Source: an uncultured bacterium
GTDB taxonomy: Bacteria; Planctomycetota; UBA1135; GCA-002686595
Direction of reading: 5' to 3'
Assembly (NCBI GenBank): GCA_938075305.1
Contig: CALJGV010000027.1
Location: forward strand, 1 to 53,858
Length of the DNA stretch: 53,858 bases
The position numbers and the translations under genes are program-made. Positions 9,831 through 15,420 of the stretch are shown piece after piece. The notes under the pieces are model-generated. The model saw only the letters and a program-made list of their open reading frames with translations. It was not told the DNA's origin and did no database searches. Positions within the stretch are counted from its first letter, which is position 1. Each line of letters begins with the position of its first letter.

Positions 9831-10558
9831 GGGGTCACTCCGCGCGCGGCGTGGAGGGCGAGGCCGATCGGACCAGGGGCCTGACCTGGCGCGAAGCGCA
9901 GCACGCAGACCTCGGGGCCCGCGCATCCGGCGGCCTCGGGGCCGACCTCCTCGAAGGGGACCCCGCCCTGGACCAGGGCGGCGATCACCCCCTGGGCCTC
10001 GGCCGGCGAGAGCGTCAGGAGCCCCGCGCCCTCGGCGTCGGGCATGAGCCGCGGAGCGGTCGCCCCCGCTCGCTCCAGGTCGATCAGCGTCCGCTTGCGC
10101 CCCACGCCGGCCGCGTAACCGGTGAGGCGTCCGTCCGCGCCGACGACCCGATGGCAGGGGACCACGACCAGCAGCGGGTTGCGGCCGATGGCGGAGGCCA
10201 CCGCGCGGACGGAGGAGGGTCGCTCCAGGGCCGCCGCGAGGGCCCCGTAGGTCACAACCTCCCCATAGGGGACCGCCTGGAGCGCAGCCCATACCTCCCG
10301 CTGAAAGGACGTCCCGGAGGCATCGAGCGGGACGGTGAACTCGCGGCGGTCGCCCCTGAAGTAGGCCTCGAACTCCTCCTGGAGGCGGACGAGGTGCGCT
10401 GCCGCCGCGGCGGGCTCTTCGCTCCCCGGCGCCGCGCCAGGGCCATCCACGAGGCTGACCCGCACGAGCCCCCCCGGGCTGGCCTCGGCGACCACCCACC
10501 CCAACCCCGGGGCGGTGGCTGGAGCGAACTGACAGTGAGCGAGGTGGGGCGAGGTCAC
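9827..10558 (-). CDS. ogt: methylated-DNA--protein-cysteine methyltransferase (Ogt/MGMT)
   Basis: 243 residues. The core (about 55-165) carries the suicide-acceptor motif PCHRV with Cys135, the DNA-binding helix around SFQREVWAALQAVPYGEV, Tyr104, and SSVRAVASAIGRNP, with Arg118 as the likely finger residue. The enzyme transfers a methyl group from O6-methylguanine or O4-methylthymine to its own cysteine. The family usually ends soon after this core; here about 70 extra residues follow (to 243) with two further Cys, and I do not recognise that tail. The stop codon overlaps the start of the UvrA-like gene by 4 bp, implying translational coupling and a shared damage-repair role. The ATG has no Shine-Dalgarno sequence. 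Confidence 0.93.
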   Translation of the reverse strand: MTSPHLAHCQFAPATAPGLGWVVAEASPGGLVRVSLVDGPGAAPGSEEPAAAAAHLVRLQEEFEAYFRGDRREFTVPLDASGTSFQREVWAALQAVPYGEVVTYGALAAALERPSSVRAVASAIGRNPLLVVVPCHRVVGADGRLTGYAAGVGRKRTLIDLERAGATAPRLMPDAEGAGLLTLSPAEAQGVIAALVQGGVPFEEVGPEAAGCAGPEVCVLRFAPGQAPGPIGLALHAARGVTP

Positions 10559-10618
10559 GCCGGATCATAGGGCCTCGGGCGCCGCCGCGTCCCGGGGCCG
10601 GAACCGCGGCCTGGGAAC

Positions 10619-10656
10619 GGAAGCAGCCGGCGCCCCCCGGGGCGCCGGCTGCTTCC
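10619..10656 (-). terminator. strong hairpin downstream of cysC
   Basis: An 18-bp perfect inverted repeat (10619-10636 with 10639-10656) and a 2-nt loop, lying between cysC and ogt. No T-run follows on the minus strand, so it may be a rho-assisted or purely structural terminator. Confidence 0.65.
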
Positions 10657-10659
10657 GGA

Positions 10660-10693
10660 CCGACCTCGGCGGGCTGCGCCCGCGGGAGGTCGG
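10660..10693 (-). terminator. first hairpin after the cysC stop
   Basis: Composite inverted repeat: outer arms 10660-10667/10686-10693 (8 bp), inner arms 10669-10674/10678-10683 (6 bp), loop TGC. It sits 14 nt after the cysC stop and just before the longer hairpin at 10619-10656, so the operon ends with two hairpins in series. Confidence 0.5.
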
Positions 10694-10707
10694 AGCTCAG
10701 GCCAAGA

Positions 10708-11268
10708 TCAGGCCTGGGCGGCGGTCGCGGCGATCAGGCCGCGCTCCTCGAGGTAGGCGAGGATCTTGTTCGCCGACTCCTCGATGGACTCGTCGCCGGT
10801 GTGGACCGTGATCTCCGCGTTGGTCGGCGCCTCGTAGGGATCGCTGACGCCCGTGAAGTTCTTGATCTCGCCGGAGCGAGCCTTCTTGTAGAGGCCCTTG
10901 GTGTCACGCTCCTCGACGACCGCGAGGGGCGCCTCGACGTAGACCTCGACGAACTCGGCGCGGGCCGGGTCGATCATGCCGCGGCACTGGTCGCGGACCT
11001 CCTGGTAAGGAGAGATCGCCGCGGTGATCGAGCAGCAGCCGTTCCGCGCCAGCAGGTTGGCGACGAAGCCGATGCGCGCCACGTTCGTGTCGCGGTCTTC
11101 CTTCGAGAAGCCGAGGCCCTTCGAGAGGTTGGTGCGGACGACGTCACCGTCGAGGACCTCGACGTTCTTGCCGCGCTCCATCAGCACGGGCGTGAGGTAC
11201 TCGGCGAGGGTGGACTTACCGGAGCCGGAGAGGCCGGTGAACCAGAGAACAAAACCCTTCTGGGACAT
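10708..11268 (-). CDS. cysC: adenylylsulfate (APS) kinase
   Basis: 186 residues, the normal length of a stand-alone APS kinase. Walker A is GLSGSGKST at 12-20, the substrate loop [20 protein letters not shown] starts at 40, and the lid region [17 protein letters not shown] is intact. The enzyme phosphorylates APS made by Sat to give PAPS, the sulfuryl donor for sulfotransferases or for reduction. It is the last gene of the RHH-sat-phosphatase-like-cysC operon; no PAPS reductase gene is present, which leans towards sulfation rather than reductive assimilation (inference). The 45 nt directly upstream of the ATG contain no G on the mRNA, so no Shine-Dalgarno sequence is possible. Confidence 0.95.
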   Translation of the reverse strand: MSQKGFVLWFTGLSGSGKSTLAEYLTPVLMERGKNVEVLDGDVVRTNLSKGLGFSKEDRDTNVARIGFVANLLARNGCCSITAAISPYQEVRDQCRGMIDPARAEFVEVYVEAPLAVVEERDTKGLYKKARSGEIKNFTGVSDPYEAPTNAEITVHTGDESIEESANKILAYLEERGLIAATAAQA

Positions 11269-11313
11269 GGTGGTGGTTGGTTGGTTGGAGGTAGAGATTG
11301 GTTGATTGATTGG
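11269..11313 (-). promoter_or_regulatory. G-free CCAA-repeat leader before cysC
   Basis: On the mRNA strand the 45 nt immediately before the cysC AUG hold no G and are built of CCAA and CAAT tetranucleotides. Such RNA is unstructured and cannot pair with the anti-Shine-Dalgarno, suggesting SD-independent initiation. The rest of the 57-nt gap carries nothing recognisable. Confidence 0.45.
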
Positions 11314-11325
11314 CGGGGTCCGGCG

Positions 11326-12288
11326 CTAGCGGATCATCCCCTCGAGGTAGGGCACCTCGAAGCACTTCTCGTGCATGATCGGGCCGTGGCCGAAGTACCC
11401 GGCCTCACCGAAGAGCTCGCCGTGGTCGGCGGTGACGATGATGTGGGTGTTCTTCGGAACGGTGTCGTAGAGCTGCTCGAAGACGCCGTCCAGATAGCGG
11501 ACCGTGTCGATCTGGCGCTCCTTGAGCTCGTCCAGCTTGTCCTGGTCGAAGAACTGGAAGTCCTCTTTGAACTTGCTGTCCTCCTCGCTCTCGGCGATCT
11601 GGTCGTTCATCTTCCGGAAGACCCCGTTGACCCCGCTGATGCGCGGCCACATGGAGGAGTCCTCGTCCGGCTTGGCGTAGGGGTAGTGCGTCTCCCCGAC
11701 GTTGAGCAGGTAGAAGTGCGGACGCGGGCCGTCGAACTTCATGGTGGGCAGGATCGCCGCCATGTCGTTGTGGCTGTCCATCAGCTGGAAGCTGTCGAAG
11801 GCGCGGTTGATCCCCGTCTTCGGGTTCAGCACGGGCAGCGACACGCGGGCGTGCGTGTCGTAGCCCAGCTTCTGCTGGAGGAAGCCGGGGAGCCAGAGCC
11901 CGGGGACCATGGCGCCGAAGTCGATGTCGGTGCCCTTGGAGCCCAGGCGCTTGTTGTAGTTGTAGAAGTCCTCCTTGTAGTACTCCGACGCGTACACGTT
12001 CTCCGGAGAGGTGTGCGGCAGGAGGCCCGTGAGGAGGTTGTAGTGGGAGGGCGCGGTCCACGAGGCGTACGTGTACCGCTTCTCCACCTTGCCGCCCGAC
12101 AGCTTCGCGATCGTCTTCGTCTCCGCCGACATGAACGCGTCGTAGCGGCAAGAGTCGAGGATGATGATGATGAAGTGGTTCTCCGCCTGCGGGTCAGGCT
12201 TCTGAACCATCCCGGGCCGCATCGGGAGGCGCGGCATGGGGCGCGGCGGGGTGGCCGGCTTCTTCTTGAACTTGTCGAACAGGCCCAT
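11326..12288 (-). CDS. alkaline phosphatase/sulfatase-superfamily hydrolase in the sulfate-activation operon
   Basis: 320 residues from the ATG at 12288; an upstream in-frame ATG inside sat is rejected because GGGAGAG lies at good spacing before 12288 and the protein begins cleanly MGLFDKFKKK. The sulfatase fold is shown by metal-binding Asp45 and Asp50 (LDSCRYD), a candidate nucleophile Thr78 in SWTAPSH, His201 (GETHYPY), Asp288-His289 in TADHGE, and His301. There is no CxPxR formylglycine motif, so a classical sulfatase is unlikely; phosphatase or phosphodiesterase chemistry fits Thr better. There is no signal peptide, so it is cytoplasmic. It lies 4 nt after sat and 57 nt before cysC, suggesting a link to APS/PAPS turnover or to a sulfated product, which is inference. 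Confidence 0.8.
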   Translation of the reverse strand: MGLFDKFKKKPATPPRPMPRLPMRPGMVQKPDPQAENHFIIIILDSCRYDAFMSAETKTIAKLSGGKVEKRYTYASWTAPSHYNLLTGLLPHTSPENVYASEYYKEDFYNYNKRLGSKGTDIDFGAMVPGLWLPGFLQQKLGYDTHARVSLPVLNPKTGINRAFDSFQLMDSHNDMAAILPTMKFDGPRPHFYLLNVGETHYPYAKPDEDSSMWPRISGVNGVFRKMNDQIAESEEDSKFKEDFQFFDQDKLDELKERQIDTVRYLDGVFEQLYDTVPKNTHIIVTADHGELFGEAGYFGHGPIMHEKCFEVPYLEGMIR

Positions 12289-12292
12289 CAGA

Positions 12293-13552
12293 TCACTCTC
12301 CCTTGGTCTTGTAGTAGTCGACGAGGATCGCGGCGGTGGTCTCGCGCATGATCCGCGGGTCGGGGTTCTCACCGCTCACCAGCTGCTCGCGCACCTTGGT
12401 GCCGGAGATGAAGACGGACGTCTTGTCCTTGTTGGCCTCCATGAGGCCCACGCGACCGAGCTCCTCGAAGTACGCCGCGAAGCCGACGTTCACCGTCTTG
12501 ATGGCGAGGTCGCCGCCGAGCTCCTCGAACACGGTCTGGGCGTCGAAGTCGCCCCAGATGGCCGTCTTGTCGTCGAAGGGCGCGTCGGCGTGCTTGCGGC
12601 CGATGATGAAGTGGGTAAAGCCCAGGTTCTGGCGGTAGATGGCGTGCATCACGGCCTCGCTCGGACCGCCGTAGTACATGCGCATGTCGAGCCCGACGAG
12701 CTCGAGCTGGTCGTTGAGGTCCTGCCCCTTCGAATCCCAGAGCTCGGCGTCCTTGTCGCCCTCACCGAGGAGACGGTTCTTCACGAGCGCCTCGTAGGTC
12801 TCCATGCGGGTCGAAGCCGGGACGTCGTCGCCCTTGAGCTGGCCCACCAGCGGGTTGAGGATGACGCCGGTCTTCTTGCCGGTCTCGCGCAGGATGACCT
12901 CGGCGCCGTAAACGAGCGCGTACTCGTGGGCACGGTGGAGCGGGTTGCGGGTCTGGAACGCGATCGACTGCTCCCAGCCGCGGTCCATGATCAGGCTTCG
13001 GGTCTGGGTCGGGCCCATCACGCGACCCGCGAACGGGCGCGTGTCCTCGACGGGCGCGAGGGTGATCGTTCCGCCGACCAGCTTGGTGCGCTCGTCCGAG
13101 GTCCACAGGCGCGCGCCGGGGTGATCGGTGCGGTCCGTGCGGTAGACGGACTTGATGAAGGCGGCCTTGTCCCAGTCGTAGGCGCCGCCGTCGACCTCGA
13201 GGACGCCGAAGGTCTCGCCGTTCGCGCAGAGCGCGACCTTCGCGCCGTCGGTGCACGCGGCGGCTTCGGCGTCGGTGACCGGGAGGATGATCGGGATGGT
13301 CCAGGCCCACTTCCCGCCGTTCCGCTCGATGGCCTGCTCGGAGAGCACCGCGTCATAGTCTGCGCGGGCCATGGGACCCTCCAGCGGCGAGAGCGTGCCG
13401 TCCGCGATGCGGTAGAGGGTGGTGCAGTCCACCTCGTTCACGTCCACCTTCGGGAGGTCGGCTCCGGCGCTCGCTGCGGCGGCGTCGATGCGGTTGACGG
13501 GGGCGTCGAGGCCACCGTGGACGGGGAGGATGGAAGCGTTAGCAGCAGTCAT
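12293..13552 (-). CDS. sat: sulfate adenylyltransferase (ATP sulfurylase)
   Basis: 419 residues, homo-oligomeric Sat type (not CysDN). Active-site motifs are QTRNPLHRAHE at 200-210, the GRKHAD loop (equivalent to GRDHAG) and FISGTKVREQL near the C-terminus. It makes APS from sulfate and ATP in the cytosol. It is preceded by the RHH gene (42 nt upstream) and followed after 4 nt by the phosphatase-like gene and then cysC, so the operon encodes the two steps from sulfate to PAPS. The 5' leader is C-rich (CCCCTCCCC) with no Shine-Dalgarno sequence. GRKHAD with Lys and Asp at the usual Asp and Gly positions is a small deviation. Confidence 0.95.
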   Translation of the reverse strand: MTAANASILPVHGGLDAPVNRIDAAAASAGADLPKVDVNEVDCTTLYRIADGTLSPLEGPMARADYDAVLSEQAIERNGGKWAWTIPIILPVTDAEAAACTDGAKVALCANGETFGVLEVDGGAYDWDKAAFIKSVYRTDRTDHPGARLWTSDERTKLVGGTITLAPVEDTRPFAGRVMGPTQTRSLIMDRGWEQSIAFQTRNPLHRAHEYALVYGAEVILRETGKKTGVILNPLVGQLKGDDVPASTRMETYEALVKNRLLGEGDKDAELWDSKGQDLNDQLELVGLDMRMYYGGPSEAVMHAIYRQNLGFTHFIIGRKHADAPFDDKTAIWGDFDAQTVFEELGGDLAIKTVNVGFAAYFEELGRVGLMEANKDKTSVFISGTKVREQLVSGENPDPRIMRETTAAILVDYYKTKGE

Positions 13553-13595
13553 GTTCGTGGGGAGGGGTGCGGGCCAGCTGGCCCAGGCGGAAGGA

Positions 13596-13835
13596 TCAGA
13601 GGTAGCCGAGGTTCTCCAGCTTGCGCTTCACGTCATCGAGCTCTTCCTGGGTGAAGTCGGAGCCTTCCACCCCCTCGGAGGGGGCCACCTGGACGGAGGG
13701 CGTATCCCCCATCAGGTCTCGGAGCACAAAGACGATGAAGTCCGTGGGCGAGTTGAAGCCGGACCCATCCACCACCTGCTGGATCTTTCGATACAGCGGG
13801 CGCGGGATCTTGACGGTGACCTTGGACTCTCTCAC
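13596..13835 (-). CDS. small ribbon-helix-helix (CopG-like) protein heading the sat operon
   Basis: 79 residues from a GTG at 13835; the frame is open further upstream but that part is low-complexity and not protein-like. Residues 5-11 (KVTVKIP) form a beta-strand with alternating side chains, followed by two helices (RPLYRKIQQVV and SPTDFIVFVLRDL), the pattern of RHH DNA-binding proteins. An acidic linker leads to a C-terminal helix ending LENLGYL. RHH dimers bind repeated operator boxes, and a cluster of four similar boxes lies 25-135 bp upstream of this gene, so autoregulation of the whole operon is the natural hypothesis. It could alternatively be a protein-interaction partner of Sat. No DNA-binding data can be read from sequence alone. 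Confidence 0.7.
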   Translation of the reverse strand: MRESKVTVKIPRPLYRKIQQVVDGSGFNSPTDFIVFVLRDLMGDTPSVQVAPSEGVEGSDFTQEELDDVKRKLENLGYL

Positions 13836-13860
13836 GGCGAGTAATGGATGCGACTTGGTA

Positions 13861-13967
13861 GCGATTGAAGGGCTGATCGGGCGAGAGGCCGAGGGCCTGA
13901 CACTCCTATCGCACTCTGATCGTACTCCTATCGGAGCCTTGCGTGGCAAACTTGAGTGCGATTGGAG
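13861..13967. promoter_or_regulatory. phased operator-like repeat cluster upstream of the RHH-sat operon
   Basis: Four copies of a 10-bp box (consensus CTCCWATCGC) lie at 13861-13870 (reverse), 13903-13912 (forward), 13925-13934 (forward) and 13958-13967 (reverse). The second and fourth extend into a 17-bp inverted repeat (13900-13916 with 13954-13970) matching at 16 of 17 bases. Centre-to-centre spacings are 42, 22 and 33 bp, close to 4, 2 and 3 helical turns. The rest of the 274-bp intergenic gap (13836-14109) shows nothing else clear. Confidence 0.65.
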
Positions 13968-14109
13968 TGTCCCGTCCCGGGACCCACCCGCTGGCCTCCA
14001 CGGCACCGGTCGATTCACCCAGCTCACACCCCGCTCCCCGATTCCGTAGCCCAGTAAGCTTCCCCCACGCTCAAGACCCGCCCCGGCCCTGGGGGCGACC
14101 CAGAATCCC

Positions 14110-14586
14110 ATGCAGTTCAAGACCATCCTCCTCCCCCTCTCCCTGACCTTCGCCCTGGCGGCCTGCCCCGGGTCGGAGTCCGCTGACCCCGCCCAGCTCA
14201 TCCAGCAGGGCCAGTACGACGCCGCCATCGAGGCCGCTGAGAGCCAGCTCGGCTCGGTCGAGGCCGGCTCCGCGGACCACAAGGAGCTCGTCATCATCTA
14301 CTCCGAGGCCCTCGCCGAGAGCCGCGCGGACGAGTCGCGGGACGCCTTCCTCGCCTTCGCCAAGGAGCACCCCGACATGGTCGAGCCCGCGGACTACAAG
14401 TACGTGGTGAGCGGGCTGCGGACCCACTCCGCCTACATGCAGGCCATCGACATCATGGACGCCGGCAAGAAGCGCTGGGCGGACGACAGTACGATCGACG
14501 AGCTGGTCGAGGCCCTCAAGCAGGACATCGCCAAGTCCGGCGACGCCGACAGCATGGCCAAGATGAAGGGCCTCGGGTACATGTGA
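14110..14586 (+). CDS. small TPR-like lipoprotein
   Basis: 158 residues. The N-terminus (FKTILLPLSLTFALAAC) is a lipoprotein signal with lipid Cys at 19. The rest is helical with TPR-like character: AQLIQQGQYDAAIEAAESQL, a second pair around YSEALAESRADESRDAFLAF, and a third around YMQAIDIMDAGKKRW. The protein ends MKGLGYM, echoing the LENLGYL end of the divergent RHH protein. I do not recognise a specific family; a periplasmic or outer-membrane scaffolding role is the most that can be said. It is transcribed divergently from the sat operon and is followed by a strong hairpin. Confidence 0.7.
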   Translation: MQFKTILLPLSLTFALAACPGSESADPAQLIQQGQYDAAIEAAESQLGSVEAGSADHKELVIIYSEALAESRADESRDAFLAFAKEHPDMVEPADYKYVVSGLRTHSAYMQAIDIMDAGKKRWADDSTIDELVEALKQDIAKSGDADSMAKMKGLGYM

Positions 14587-14625
14587 CCCCCTGGGAGCGG
14601 TGCTCCCTCCCAACCCTCCTCCGCC

Positions 14626-14654
14626 GGGGCCGCGCCGAACCTCGGCGCGGCCCC
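14626..14654 (+). terminator. hairpin terminator after the TPR-like lipoprotein gene
   Basis: Perfect 13-bp GC-rich stem (14626-14638 with 14642-14654), loop ACC, 40 nt after the stop. No T-run follows. Confidence 0.6.
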
Positions 14655-14710
14655 GCGCTCGTAGGGTTGGCCCTGCTGTCCTCCCCCTACGGCCCTCCAC
14701 CCTAGACCAC

Positions 14711-15382
14711 GTGCCCGGTACCACCATCCGGCCCCTCGGCAGCGCCCTCGTGACGCTGCTTATGGGCTGCGCGGCCTCTCCGACGAGCTTCGCCCCCGCC
14801 TGGCCCCACTCCACCCTGACCTCCGACGGAGCGGCCGCCCCCGCGCAGTCCACGCCCGCGGGGGACTACTCCAAGCCCAGGATCGGCCGCCTCACCTTCA
14901 CCTTCGGCGAGCGCCAGCTCGACGGCGCCCTCGCGCCCACCGATGAGCCCCAGGTCTTCGGGGTGGAGTACTCAAGGCTCTCCGCCGGCGGCCCGCTCGG
15001 GTTCGAGCTCGGCTTCCAGTTCGCGGACGACCAGGCCCGCGGGGTCGCCTTCCCGGGGGGCGGCGCGGGGACCGTGGATCGACTCCAGAGTGAGTTCTTC
15101 GCCGGGCTCCGCGCGGAGGGCGGGGAGGGGACGGTACACCCCTATCTCGGCCTCGGCGCCACGTGGCTCACCAGCGACACGCGGGTCCGCTCGGGAGGGG
15201 TGGAGACCAGAGACACCGACAGCGGCCTCGGAGCCTACGGGCACCTGGGCCTGCTGTTCGACCTGTCGCGCACCGTTCACGTCTCCATCGACGGTCGCGC
15301 GACGTTCCTCACCGACGACTCCGACGACGGGACCGATAACGACTACGCCCAGGTCTCAATCGGCCTGGGCGCCAGCTTCTGA
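14711..15382 (+). CDS. outer-membrane beta-barrel-like protein
   Basis: 223 residues from the GTG at 14711, chosen because it gives a compact signal ending in a lipobox-like LLMGC (Cys at 20) and lies after the upstream terminator; the frame is open to 14600 but that extension is Pro/Arg-rich. The mature part alternates short hydrophobic strands with polar turns (FGVEYSRLSAGGPLGFELGFQF, HPYLGLGATWL, YGHLGLLFDLSRTVHVSIDGR) and ends SIGLGASF, a terminal aromatic typical of outer-membrane barrels. It is probably a small 8-stranded OmpW/OmpA-type barrel of unknown function. CTAGACC lies only 2 nt before the GTG, so a later start cannot be excluded. Confidence 0.65.
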   Translation: MPGTTIRPLGSALVTLLMGCAASPTSFAPAWPHSTLTSDGAAAPAQSTPAGDYSKPRIGRLTFTFGERQLDGALAPTDEPQVFGVEYSRLSAGGPLGFELGFQFADDQARGVAFPGGGAGTVDRLQSEFFAGLRAEGGEGTVHPYLGLGATWLTSDTRVRSGGVETRDTDSGLGAYGHLGLLFDLSRTVHVSIDGRATFLTDDSDDGTDNDYAQVSIGLGASF

Positions 15383-15396
15383 GCTGTCCCTGACGA

Positions 15397-15414
15397 GCGG
15401 CCGCACCCGGCCGC
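15397..15414. terminator. bidirectional hairpin between convergent genes
   Basis: 7-bp perfect stem (15397-15403/15408-15414), 4-nt loop, in the 38-bp gap between the barrel gene and the VWA protein gene, which converge here. Confidence 0.45.
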
Positions 15415-15420
15415 GCCACG

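Noticed and set aside
9831..10568. Upstream extension of the UvrA-like reading frame to an ATG at 10568
   Set aside because: It is the antiphase reading of ogt, has no UvrA similarity, and the GTG at 9830 with a GTGA overlap starts directly at the conserved N-terminus.
11405..12151. Long open frames antisense or in other frames of the GC-rich genes
   Set aside because: They are Arg/Pro/Ala/Gly-rich, lack motifs, and arise from the high GC3 of the true genes.
13554..13595. A riboswitch or attenuator in the sat leader
   Set aside because: Only a short GGGCCAGCTGGCCC palindrome is visible; no known riboswitch core could be recognised.
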